Assembly (NCBI GenBank): GCA_017402995.1
Contig: JAFQOV010000024.1
Span: 1 to 41,212, forward strand
DNA length: 41,212 nt
Direction of reading: 5' to 3'
DNA from: Candidatus Gastranaerophilales bacterium
Lineage (GTDB): Bacteria > Cyanobacteriota > Vampirovibrionia > Gastranaerophilales > Gastranaerophilaceae
Within the stretch, counting starts at the first letter, position 1; each line of letters opens with the position of its first letter. Below the pieces are notes generated by a model, which worked only from the letters and a program-made list of their open reading frames with translations, did no database searches and was not told the origin of the DNA. Positions 1-7,561 of this stretch are shown here, one piece after another. A program made the position numbers and the translations under genes.

Positions 1-184
1 GACATACGAAAATAAAACCTGAAAGAATTTTATACGCTTTTGAAATTAGTTTTTAGGTTGTTAAACAATTATTGTATAAGGTGTTAAAATTCTTGAATGT
101 TTTATTCAGGAGTTAAGTTTTGAAGCGTTGTAAAGAAACAAAACAATTTAACCAAGCCCAATATTTTCTTCTTTTTTGGTTCCG

Positions 185-279
185 TTTTTTCTTCTTTTGA
201 TTGCGGCGCATGAGCGCAAAAGAAGAAAAAATGAACAAAAGCTTTAGCTTTTAAAAAAATATTCAAGAGCGAAGCTCTT
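185..279. repeat. Three successive inverted repeats (hairpins)
   Basis: Seen directly: a perfect 15-bp inverted repeat (185-199 with 217-231, loop containing gcggcgcat), then aaaagc/gctttt (237-242 with 247-252), then aagagc/gctctt (265-270 with 274-279). The first arm is a pyrimidine tract and its partner a purine tract. The style resembles dispersed intergenic hairpin repeats or stacked terminators for a gene left of the window. Which of these it is cannot be decided from one copy. Confidence 0.6.
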
Positions 280-315
280 TATAAATAAAAAACTTTAGAA
301 TTTCAAAAATACCCC

Positions 316-342
316 TTGTCAAAAAAAAAAAAACGATATAAT
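316..342 (+). promoter_or_regulatory. Promoter with poly-A spacer for the prepilin gene
   Basis: A -35-like TTGTCA (316-321) and a perfect -10 TATAAT (337-342) are separated by 15 bases, 12 of which are A. With the last base of the -35 box, the A run is 13 long (321-333). The start codon at 386 follows by 43 bases. The spacer is two short of the usual 17, so gain of A residues would be predicted to strengthen the promoter. The boxes are seen in sequence; length variation is inference. Confidence 0.55.
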
Positions 343-385
343 CATTTCAAACATAAAATAATACTACCAAAACACAAAGGATAAT

Positions 386-757
386 ATGAAAAAAATAGTT
401 TATTTGAGAGCATTCTCACTTGTTGAGATGCTAATCACGCTTGTCGTGGTTTCAGTACTTTTATCAGCTTTTGTACCTGTTATTACAAAGAAGATGACAA
501 AAAATATTGATATCTCAGCTGGTTCTGTTCCCGTTGGGACAATTGTCATGTTTTTAGGTCAAGAACCACCAAGGGGTTGGTTACTTTGTAATGGTGCAGA
601 ATACAACAAAGATGATTACCCAAAACTAGCAAATCATCTTGGAAAAGATGAAAACAATAAATATACTGTGCCTGATATGAGAGGGTATGTTCCAATTGGT
701 GCAACAGATGATGACATTGATGACGCTAATGATGGAAATAGTTATTACAAGAATTAA
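386..757 (+). CDS. Prepilin-like protein with phage tail-collar domain
   Basis: This is a 123-aa protein. Residues 1-9 are a short basic leader ending RAF. The leader is followed by SLVEM, a type IV prepilin / type II pseudopilin cleavage site with the conserved Glu five residues into the mature protein, and a hydrophobic helix to about residue 31. Residues 46-107 match the phage tail-collar pattern (VPVGTIVMF, PPRGWLLCNG, DYPKLANHLG, YTVPDMRGYVPIG). A short Asp-rich tail ends the protein. Export and cleavage by a prepilin peptidase, with the collar domain displayed outside, is inferred. AAAGG at 376-380 sits 5 bases before the ATG. It probably shares a transcript with the secreted protein 17 bases downstream. 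The prepilin and collar calls are firm; the biological role is unknown. Confidence 0.8.
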   Translation: MKKIVYLRAFSLVEMLITLVVVSVLLSAFVPVITKKMTKNIDISAGSVPVGTIVMFLGQEPPRGWLLCNGAEYNKDDYPKLANHLGKDENNKYTVPDMRGYVPIGATDDDIDDANDGNSYYKN

Positions 758-774
758 TTAAAAAAGGAAATAAT

Positions 775-1353
775 ATGAAAAAGAGTTTAATTATATTTTT
801 AAGTTTGGTTTTTATGAGTTTGAGCGCACATGCTGTTGGGGTGGATTGTTGGGAAGAAGCTGACGTAACGTATCTACCAGAAACAACATCAAAAATGAAA
901 AGTATACTAGGAGATAAAATAGAAATTGTACGCGTGTCAACAAGATTAGAGGCTCTTAGCACAGCAATTGGCTCCATTAAGCTATACTTACCCAAAAGTG
1001 CGGATAGCTATAAAGCAACAGCTGATGGAAAAGATTATTATTTATTAGCACAACCATACACTTCAATAACGCAAAATGGTTTGTTTAGTGAAGCTCTATA
1101 TAATTCAGGGGTTGTATACAGAAACACTGGAACAACTGACGCACTGACTGTAAAAAAATATACGGGTAGCAGTTATTCCTCCTATTATGCTCCGATACAA
1201 TACTACACACGTACAACGTCAATTAACGAAGGCATGATGCTTACAATGTTTCATAGCTTTATCCATACCTATTGCATAGCAAACACAAACTCCGGTGGTG
1301 GTGGCGGAGGGGCGGCAGGTGCTGCTGTGAATTACATCATTAAGGCAGATTAA
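775..1353 (+). CDS. Secreted protein of unknown function, Gly-rich C-terminus
   Basis: This is a 192-aa protein with a clear signal peptide: KK, a hydrophobic core, and AHA as the likely cleavage site near residue 20. The mature part is Tyr/Thr-rich with no family I recognise. It has an aromatic HSFIHTYC segment and then a run of six glycines before AAGAAVNYIIKAD. The Gly run and terminal motif resemble the flexible tails of surface or appendage proteins. AAAGGA precedes the ATG. It lies 17 bases after the prepilin/collar gene, so an operon and a shared surface structure are plausible. Function is unassigned. Confidence 0.7.
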   Translation: MKKSLIIFLSLVFMSLSAHAVGVDCWEEADVTYLPETTSKMKSILGDKIEIVRVSTRLEALSTAIGSIKLYLPKSADSYKATADGKDYYLLAQPYTSITQNGLFSEALYNSGVVYRNTGTTDALTVKKYTGSSYSSYYAPIQYYTRTTSINEGMMLTMFHSFIHTYCIANTNSGGGGGGAAGAAVNYIIKAD

Positions 1354-1370
1354 GCAATCAATTACCAACC

Positions 1371-1453
1371 GTCATGCTGAACTTGTTTCAGCATCTGAAG
1401 AACTATCACTCATATTGAACGTTGCTAAGACCCTGAAACGAGTTCAGGGTGAC
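1371..1453. repeat. REP-like double-hairpin repeat
   Basis: Outer ends are gtca (1371-1374) and tgac (1450-1453). Inside lie two hairpins: atgctga/tcagcat (1374-1380 with 1388-1394) and ccctgaa/ttcaggg (1431-1437 with 1443-1449). This 'GTCATGCTGAA...TTCAGGGTGAC' form is a familiar dispersed palindromic repeat in many bacterial genomes. It lies in the space between convergent genes, the usual site for such elements. Confidence 0.7.
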
Positions 1454-1470
1454 AAATGAAAATTAAATAA

Positions 1471-1556
1471 TGTCATTGCGAGAAAACCGTAGGTTTTCGT
1501 GGCAATCTTGATAGGAAAAGACGAGGTTGCTTGTCGTTTCACTCTTTGCAATGACA
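1471..1556. repeat. Dispersed repeat with tgtcattgc/gcaatgaca ends
   Basis: Nine-base terminal inverted repeats (1471-1479 and 1548-1556) enclose an internal hairpin gaaaacc/ggttttc (1482-1488 with 1492-1498). The 'TGTCATTGCGAG...GCAATGACA' form is a common non-coding dispersed repeat of MITE/REP type. No coding capacity. Confidence 0.65.
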
Positions 1557-1560
1557 GAAA

Positions 1561-1630
1561 GGTAGACTAAAGTCTACCCTACAATAAAATTTTATCATAT
1601 TATTTTTGTTTTAGTGGGGGCTACGCCCCC
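1561..1630. repeat. Two further palindromes in the repeat cluster
   Basis: ggtagac/gtctacc (1561-1567 with 1572-1578) is followed by gggggc/gccccc with a tac loop (1616-1621 with 1625-1630). Together with the two units to the left they make a chain of short palindromic repeats filling the 372-base gap between convergent genes. No gene is visible in that gap. Confidence 0.6.
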
Positions 1631-1676
1631 TTGTTTTTAACCCGAAGGGCAAGGAGCTGACGACAACAAAAACTAA

Positions 1677-1708
1677 AAAACCCTCTGTGAAACATCACAG
1701 AGGGTTTT
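1677..1708 (-). terminator. Intrinsic terminator for the SLH-protein gene
   Basis: A perfect 13-bp stem (aaaaccctctgtg, 1677-1689, with 1696-1708) has a six-base loop. On the minus strand it is followed by a run of T. It lies 18 bases after the stop of the minus-strand gene at 1726. It could also stop rightward transcription, since TTTT is present on the plus strand. Confidence 0.9.
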
Positions 1709-1725
1709 AAATTATTCATCAATCC

Positions 1726-3144
1726 TTAGAAAATAACTGTAAATTCTTCGTTTGGATTCAATGCAGATGAATTTGAAACAGATGGAACAATTGTATATAA
1801 CAATTCGTCACCGATTTCATATACTATACCAAAAGTACCTGAAACCGCGGTTTTAACAATGTTATAAACGCCTTTTCCAACAGTAACAAATGACATACCA
1901 AAGCTCTTAACACCTGAGCCAAGGTGTCCTGTCATTGGTTCAACCAATGTATCAGATAATCTGTCGCCATATTCTTCTAAGCCATTAGCTGTGATATCAA
2001 CAACTTCGCCAATACCACGTCCTGTAACACCAACAATTCTTGAAGCAGTGTTTAATGGAAGTCCAAGTAATCTTGCAAAGAAGTTTGGATTGCCAATTTT
2101 ATCTGCATTAACGCTTGTTAATTGTTTTGGGAAGCAAGCTGTACATTCACCATTTTTAATTTCTGTAAATTTAACAGAAATTGAACCAGGGAATTTGTTT
2201 AAGCCAGGTCTTTGAACAGTAACAACTTCACCATAAACTTTTGAGCCAGCTGGGAAAGTTTTACCTTCAACTGTAACTTCTTCAGTTGTTGCAGCAACAA
2301 ATTTGTCACCGATATTTGAATGTTTAGCATCAATTCTGTCTAACATTTTAATTTTAATTGCAACAGGAGCTGCGCCAATGTTAAATGCGTCGCCAACTAA
2401 TTTTCCATTTGCACCAAATTTCATTCTTAATTCAGCAATGAAATATGCAACTTGTTGTCTTGTTAAATAAGCATTTGCAAATAATGCTTTTTCATCTGGA
2501 AGATTGTCAATTAAACCAGAAGCAACAACTTCTTTTGTGCAACCATAAGCCCAAGTTGGAATATTTTCAATTACTTTTCCGTTTAAAGTTGGTGCTGAAC
2601 CGTCATTTGTATATTCAACATCAATTAATTTTGCAATTGTAGCAAAAACTTCTGCTTTTGTGATTGCTTGGTCTGGTTTAAATGATTTATCCGGATAACC
2701 AATCATTACATCAGCTGCAGTAGCTTTTGTAATTTCTTCATTTGCCCAATAGCTTGCAGTTACGTCTGTATATTTTTGAGCAACTTTAGCGTCTTGAATA
2801 TTTAAACCTTCAGATAACATATAAGCAAGTTCAGAACGAGAAATTGGAACTTTGATATCAAATTGTCTGTCACCTTTTCTAACGCTCATAGATTTTAATA
2901 AATCTTTTGCCCATGCGCTAACATAAACGTTTTCTTTATTAACAAGTTTTATGCCTTTTTGTTTTAAAAGCTTGCCGCCAATACGATATACGCTATCAGC
3001 ATCTTTAACATCTGTTGCATCAGCGTTCATCAATGATGGGTGAGCATAAACTTGCACTTTTTCTTGAGCACATTTTGCCATAACATTTGAACAAGTCAAA
3101 AACATAGCCAATGTTACAGATAAAACTTGTGTAATTTTTCTCAT
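1726..3144 (-). CDS. SLH-domain envelope protein
   Basis: This 472-aa protein has a signal peptide (about 1-23, ending VMA). SLH repeats are visible at about 123-170 (YTDV..SYWA..EI..A...MIGYPDKSFKPDQAITKAE) and, more diverged, about 195-240, with a partial one before. SLH domains normally tie proteins to peptidoglycan-linked polymers; in cyanobacteria and relatives they occur in outer-membrane proteins. Residues 262-330 look like a beta-barrel 'tunable property' module (IGDKFVAAT, FPAGSKVYGEVV). The Gly-rich C-terminal third is unassigned. AGGAG (3151-3155) is six bases before the ATG. It has its own terminator. Confidence 0.8.
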   Translation of the reverse strand: MRKITQVLSVTLAMFLTCSNVMAKCAQEKVQVYAHPSLMNADATDVKDADSVYRIGGKLLKQKGIKLVNKENVYVSAWAKDLLKSMSVRKGDRQFDIKVPISRSELAYMLSEGLNIQDAKVAQKYTDVTASYWANEEITKATAADVMIGYPDKSFKPDQAITKAEVFATIAKLIDVEYTNDGSAPTLNGKVIENIPTWAYGCTKEVVASGLIDNLPDEKALFANAYLTRQQVAYFIAELRMKFGANGKLVGDAFNIGAAPVAIKIKMLDRIDAKHSNIGDKFVAATTEEVTVEGKTFPAGSKVYGEVVTVQRPGLNKFPGSISVKFTEIKNGECTACFPKQLTSVNADKIGNPNFFARLLGLPLNTASRIVGVTGRGIGEVVDITANGLEEYGDRLSDTLVEPMTGHLGSGVKSFGMSFVTVGKGVYNIVKTAVSGTFGIVYEIGDELLYTIVPSVSNSSALNPNEEFTVIF

Positions 3145-3224
3145 GTTTTACTCCTATTCTTAATCAACAAACCAAAAATGGTTGTTTTAATTATCTAAGA
3201 ATAGAAAAAAGTTGTCAAGAAAAT

Positions 3225-4433
3225 TTAAAGAGCTTTTATGTCGTTGTAAATAATCTCTGAAGCGTCTTGTATCAAGACTTTTGCGCCAAAATCATTCTTT
3301 GGTCTTTTAACCAAAATTGTAACAATATATTTTTTGCCATTATCTGTGTAAATAACGCCGCTATCGCCAATCATGTTTGCAATATTTCCAGTTTTGTGCA
3401 AAACCATTGCGCTCTGTGGCAATTTTTCTTTTAAAAGATGAATATTGCGAGTGTTTCCAAGATATTCTTTAATAATTGATTTGTATTTTGGATTAATATA
3501 ATTTGGATTATCAAGATTATATAAAACTTCGGAGATTTCTCTTGCGCTGATTTTGTTTTCACCGTCTAAATCTGGCAACCATTCGTTCATTGAAATTGTT
3601 TTCAAACCCAAAGAGCGCATTGCGCGGTTGAACCCGTCAACCCCACCTATTTCATAAAGCAACATATTTGTTGCAGAATTGTCAGAGTTTGCAATTGTGA
3701 TATTTGCCAAATAATCAAGAGAATAAAAAACGTTTGTTTTTGTATATTGCAAATCTCCAGAACCTAGGGTTTTAAATTGTTCTGTATATTGCCTTTTGTC
3801 CTGTAAAGTGATTCGATTATTTGTTTTTGATGAATAATCGATTTTTCTGATTAATTCATAAACTAATGGGATTTTAATTATGCTCGCAGCAGGATAAATT
3901 TTATCTGCGTTAATTTCAAAACCGTATCCTGTTGAATATTCCCAAACAAAAACGCTTGGCTCAAGCTTTGAATATCCTTCAAACAGTTTTAAAAGCTTTT
4001 GCTTTGTTCCGGTCATTTCAGAAATTATTTTAATTTTTGAAATTTGTTTTGATTTTGCAGCATATGGGCTTAGCTGATAATCTCCTAAAAAATAGGAATT
4101 ATATAGATATTTTGTGGTTGGGTTGATATAATCTGATACATTTAAATCAAGGTTTCGATTTAAAAATCTGTTTACAAAAAGCGGTTTTAAATAGTTTTGG
4201 TAGTTATATGGGCAAACGTAATAGCCGTACAAACCCAAAAGTGCAAGTGCAAAAAAGCAAGCAATTAAATTTCTTTTTGCTTTTTTTGGCGCAGTTTTTT
4301 TGTTCTTAAGTTTAACTTTTTTAATCTGTGGAACATAATCATAATCATAATACGAGGCACTTTGCTCGTAAAAATCATGATATCCATACGCATTATTCAC
4401 TTTTCGTAAAGAATTTGGCAACACTAAAACCAC
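3225..4433 (-). CDS. Membrane-anchored class A beta-lactamase-like protein
   Basis: This 402-aa protein has a basic Tyr-rich cytoplasmic N-terminus, one membrane helix (about 55-73) and an extracytoplasmic serine-hydrolase domain of the class A beta-lactamase family. The signature motifs are present: SIIK (Ser184, Lys187), SDN (250-252) and KTG (347-349). In the omega-loop the class A E166xxLN box appears, by eye, as WLPDLD, so the deacylating Glu seems to be Leu. True beta-lactamase activity is therefore doubtful; a cell-wall or penicillin-binding role fits better. The start used is GTG at 4433 without a strong SD; a GTG eleven codons later is an alternative. It is divergent from the GGDEF gene. 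Confidence 0.75.
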   Translation of the reverse strand: MVLVLPNSLRKVNNAYGYHDFYEQSASYYDYDYVPQIKKVKLKNKKTAPKKAKRNLIACFFALALLGLYGYYVCPYNYQNYLKPLFVNRFLNRNLDLNVSDYINPTTKYLYNSYFLGDYQLSPYAAKSKQISKIKIISEMTGTKQKLLKLFEGYSKLEPSVFVWEYSTGYGFEINADKIYPAASIIKIPLVYELIRKIDYSSKTNNRITLQDKRQYTEQFKTLGSGDLQYTKTNVFYSLDYLANITIANSDNSATNMLLYEIGGVDGFNRAMRSLGLKTISMNEWLPDLDGENKISAREISEVLYNLDNPNYINPKYKSIIKEYLGNTRNIHLLKEKLPQSAMVLHKTGNIANMIGDSGVIYTDNGKKYIVTILVKRPKNDFGAKVLIQDASEIIYNDIKAL

Positions 4434-4518
4434 TTTTACTACCCCACTAGTTTAAACAATATGTCAAATAAAAACATGGTACATATATATGAATTGAAGA
4501 ATTTGAAAACAAAAATAT

Positions 4519-4527
4519 GTTATAATT
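4519..4527 (+). promoter_or_regulatory. Extended -10 promoter of the GGDEF-hisF unit
   Basis: TG at 4519-4520, one base, then TATAAT at 4522-4527 form an extended -10 element. No good -35 is visible at the expected distance, as is usual for extended -10 promoters. AGGAG at 4537-4541 and ATG at 4550 follow. Confidence 0.55.
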
Positions 4528-4549
4528 TATCTGATAGGAGATTAGTATT

Positions 4550-5425
4550 ATGAATATTGTAATTTATTCAAATGGCGCTCAATCTGAGCTTGCAGAGTTA
4601 ATTGAACTTAATGATGAAGATGAAATCAGACAATTTGACGTTTCAGAAATTGAAAACTATAAACAATATAATCCAGCATTATTGATTTTAGATATGGAAG
4701 AAGATAAAATCAGAGAATTTTGCGCAGTTCGAAAACTTGAATGTTGCGTATTAGCACCTGTTAAAGAAATTCCTGAAAGTTTGATTATCCGCGCACTTAG
4801 CCACGATTTTATTAAACTTCCAGCAAATAAAAAAGAGCTTAATACTCGCGTAGCGGCGCTTTTAAAAACAGCGGAAATCAAGAAAAACTTGATTAAAACA
4901 GCAATTTGCGACGAACTAACAGGCTTATACAACAGAAAATATCTTCATTCTAGACTTGAAGCCGAAATTTCTCGTTCAAAACGTTATGGCACACCATTAT
5001 CTTGTTTATTGTTAGATATTGACTATTTCAAAATCGTTAACGATATGTATGGATATGATTGGGGCGATATTTTACTTCGCAAAATTGCACAAATGTTGAG
5101 TGCATTAGTCAGAAAAGAAGACGTTTTGACAAGATATGGCGACGAAGAATTTATTATTATCTTGCCTGAAACAACAGAACAACAAGCAAAAATCTTTGCT
5201 GAACGCTTTAGAGCAGATGTTGAAAAAATGGAATTTGTTCCAGCAAACGAAGAAGAACGCCACCCAATCACAATCAGCGGCGGTATTTCATCTTTCCCAT
5301 GTATGGACGAAGTTGATGAAAATGCAAACACAATAATTCGTTACGCAGAACACGCACTATACAACGCAAAACAAACCGGCAAAAATAAAATCGTTGAATT
5401 TTCAAAAATGAACCTAGGAATGTAA
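4550..5425 (+). CDS. GGDEF-family protein with receiver-like N-terminus
   Basis: This is a 291-aa protein. Residues 1-105 have the shape of a response-regulator receiver domain, with LLILD (Asp48) as the phospho-acceptor position and a KLP motif near 89. Residues 118-285 are a GGDEF domain: DELTGLYNR (121-129), LDIDYFK (155-161), an inhibitory I-site RKED (188-191) and the signature loop. That loop reads GDEEF (197-201) rather than GGDEF/GGEEF. Diguanylate cyclase activity (two GTP to cyclic di-GMP) is the family function, but the second Gly is replaced here. The stop overlaps the hisF start (TAATG), so the two are translationally coupled. AGGAG precedes the ATG. Confidence 0.85.
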   Translation: MNIVIYSNGAQSELAELIELNDEDEIRQFDVSEIENYKQYNPALLILDMEEDKIREFCAVRKLECCVLAPVKEIPESLIIRALSHDFIKLPANKKELNTRVAALLKTAEIKKNLIKTAICDELTGLYNRKYLHSRLEAEISRSKRYGTPLSCLLLDIDYFKIVNDMYGYDWGDILLRKIAQMLSALVRKEDVLTRYGDEEFIIILPETTEQQAKIFAERFRADVEKMEFVPANEEERHPITISGGISSFPCMDEVDENANTIIRYAEHALYNAKQTGKNKIVEFSKMNLGM

Positions 5426-6189
5426 TGAATAATTTAACAAAAAGAATAATACCTTGCCTAGATGTTAAAAACGGCAAGACAGTCAAGGGGATAAATTTTG
5501 AAAATTTAAAAACGATTGGCGACCCTGTGGAATTAGCAAAAAAATATTCCTCATCAGGTGCTGATGAACTTGTTTTTTTAGATATTACAGCGACAAATGA
5601 AAAAAGAAAAACAATTGTCGAGCTTGTAGAGCGCGTTGCACGCGAGGTTTTTATCCCTTTTTGCGTTGGTGGCGGAATTTCATCTATTGAAGATATCAAA
5701 ATGATTTTAGCTGCAGGCGCTGACAAAATTTCAATTAATTCATCTGGAGTTAAAAACCCAGAAATCTTATCAGACATTGCAAACTATTTCGGTTCACAAT
5801 GTCTTGTTGTAGCGCTTGACGCAAAAAGAGTTGATGGCGAATTTTATGTGCACATTAATGCGGGCAAAAAAAATACCGGCATAAAAGCGCTTGATTGGGC
5901 AAAAGAAGTTGAAAAAAGAGGCGCAGGCGAAATCCTTTTAACATCAATGGATTATGACGGCACTCAAAAAGGCTTTGACCTTGAATTGAATAATTTAATT
6001 TCAAACGCGGTTAATATTCCTGTCATTGCTTCTGGTGGTGCTGGTGCTGATAGCAACCATTTTATTGACGTATTTAAAAAAACTAATGTTGATGCAGCAT
6101 TGGCAGCTTCAATTTTCCATTATGATACTTTGCCAATTGAAAAATTAAAAAAAGACCTAGCTCAATCAGGCATCAAAACGCGCATTTAA
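5425..6189 (+). CDS. hisF: Imidazole glycerol phosphate synthase cyclase subunit HisF
   Basis: This 254-aa beta/alpha barrel makes imidazole glycerol phosphate and AICAR from PRFAR, using ammonia delivered by HisH. It starts with the typical LTKRIIPCLDVKNG. The two catalytic aspartates are at Asp13 (family Asp11) and Asp132 (family Asp130, in VVALDAKR). Phosphate loops CVGGGI and ASGGAG are present. The length is the family norm. No hisH or other his gene is in the window. The stop-start overlap with the GGDEF gene means it is not in a classical his operon. A HisF-like role in surface-sugar amidation (as for WbuZ) cannot be excluded, though all core motifs favour HisF. Confidence 0.88.
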   Translation: MNNLTKRIIPCLDVKNGKTVKGINFENLKTIGDPVELAKKYSSSGADELVFLDITATNEKRKTIVELVERVAREVFIPFCVGGGISSIEDIKMILAAGADKISINSSGVKNPEILSDIANYFGSQCLVVALDAKRVDGEFYVHINAGKKNTGIKALDWAKEVEKRGAGEILLTSMDYDGTQKGFDLELNNLISNAVNIPVIASGGAGADSNHFIDVFKKTNVDAALAASIFHYDTLPIEKLKKDLAQSGIKTRI

Positions 6190-6201
6190 AGCAAAAACAG
6201 C

Positions 6202-6220
6202 TAGCCAAATTGGGCTATTT
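6202..6220 (+). terminator. Weak hairpin after hisF
   Basis: tagcc/ggcta (6202-6206 with 6213-6217) followed by ttt lies 13 bases after the hisF stop. The stem is short and the T tract is poor, so termination here would be partial at best. Confidence 0.3.
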
Positions 6221-6253
6221 CAAAAAATATTAAAATGATAAAAAATTCTTTAT

Positions 6254-7561
6254 ATGAGAATTTTAATTTTGATATTATTTTTATTAAATTTTTGCGCAAA
6301 AGCAAACGTATATAATATAAACACCGATTTTTTTACAAGGTTTAATGATGAATGTTTTGAAAAATATATTTTTCAAGCGCTATCCAATAACCACGATTTA
6401 AAAAGCATTAATGAAAAAGTTAAACAATACCGATATGAGATATCTAATTCGTTATCTAGTGAACTTCCAAAACTCTCAGTTGGAAGTAATTATCTAGGTG
6501 CAAAATTTCCAACTGGCGATACTAATTTTTTAATTAAAAGAAATTCTTATGTTTTACCAATAATAGCAAGCTACGAACCAGATTTTTTGTTAAAAAATAG
6601 AGATAAAACACGCTCAACTAAAAAAATATATGAAGCAGAATTATCCAAGCAAAAAGCAAGCTATATCTCGCTTTTAGGTGATGTTGCAAATGGGTATATA
6701 AATATTTTATTGTTTGATTTTTTAATCAAAAAACAAGAAGAAATTGTTAAAAATGTATCTAAAAATCTTGTTTTTAACAAGCAAAAATTTAATTATGGGG
6801 TTATTGATTTAATAAATTTGTCCAAAGAAAAAGAGGCAGTTGAAATTCAAAAAGTACTTTTAAACACTTTTATCAAGCAAAGAAACCAACTTTTATATAA
6901 TTTTGCTACGTTAATTTCAATTAGCCCAAACTGTATTGAAGATATTAAACGAAAAACCTTAGAAGAATTTGAATATCAAAAAGAAATCCCGAAAGAGATT
7001 CCATACGAAACATTATCAAATCGCCCCGATTTAATTGAACTTGAAAAACGATTAAAAAGCGCAAAGATAGATATTACTGTTGCTAAAAAAGATTTTTTTC
7101 CCAGCTTTAATATAACAGCTGCGCTGGTTTTTGACACAGCTGGTGGTGGAAACTTTTTTTCTTGGAATTCATCTTTTGCGTATTTAATCGCCGGTTTAAC
7201 ACAAGACATTTTTAAAGGTGGGGCAAAAATTGCCAATTTAAAAATTAAAAAAGCGCGCTTTATGGAGTTGTTAGAAAAATATAAACAAACTGACCTAAAC
7301 GCAATTAAAGAGGTGAACAATTCACTAAATTTAATTTTAGAGGACACAAAATCTAATGAAAGTTTAAAAAAACAAGTTGCTTTTGAAAAAGAAAGATTTT
7401 TTGCAACAAAGAAAAAATATCTCGCAGGGTCAGCTTCAGTAATTGATTATTTAGAAGACAAAAATTCACTTTTACAGCAAGAACAATTGCTTGGAAACTC
7501 AAAAGCAACAAGATTAATGGATTACATAACGCTTTATAAGGCACTTGGTGGTGAATTATGA
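6254..7561 (+). CDS. TolC-family outer-membrane efflux protein
   Basis: This 435-aa protein has a signal peptide (about 1-17). The body shows the two OEP repeats of long helices separated by strand segments; RPDLIELEKRLKSAKIDITVAK is the typical second-repeat signature, and RFMELLEKYKQ lies in the helical barrel. It forms the outer-membrane exit duct for a tripartite exporter. No Shine-Dalgarno precedes the ATG. The stop overlaps the next start by four bases (ATGA), beginning a five-gene chain that encodes every part of the exporter. Confidence 0.85.
   Translation: MRILILILFLLNFCAKANVYNINTDFFTRFNDECFEKYIFQALSNNHDLKSINEKVKQYRYEISNSLSSELPKLSVGSNYLGAKFPTGDTNFLIKRNSYVLPIIASYEPDFLLKNRDKTRSTKKIYEAELSKQKASYISLLGDVANGYINILLFDFLIKKQEEIVKNVSKNLVFNKQKFNYGVIDLINLSKEKEAVEIQKVLLNTFIKQRNQLLYNFATLISISPNCIEDIKRKTLEEFEYQKEIPKEIPYETLSNRPDLIELEKRLKSAKIDITVAKKDFFPSFNITAALVFDTAGGGNFFSWNSSFAYLIAGLTQDIFKGGAKIANLKIKKARFMELLEKYKQTDLNAIKEVNNSLNLILEDTKSNESLKKQVAFEKERFFATKKKYLAGSASVIDYLEDKNSLLQQEQLLGNSKATRLMDYITLYKALGGEL

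Larger units (their letters stand above)
1..385. other. Non-coding leader region with hairpins, no gene seen
   Basis: No convincing gene lies in this stretch. A 25-codon frame from TTG 119 has a good AGGAG in front but encodes a Phe-rich string over a repeat, so I do not call it. The right half holds three consecutive inverted repeats and then a promoter for the gene at 386. The left 120 bases are AT-rich and show nothing recognisable. Confidence 0.6.

Noticed and set aside
119-199. Short frame from TTG with an AGGAG upstream
   Set aside because: It encodes a Phe-rich 26-residue string over the arm of a hairpin repeat; low complexity and no similarity to any protein I know.
5425-6189. HisF-like surface-sugar amidation enzyme (WbuZ type)
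   Set aside because: Both catalytic Asp residues and all phosphate loops fit HisF and no surface amidation genes are next to it; kept only as a minor alternative.
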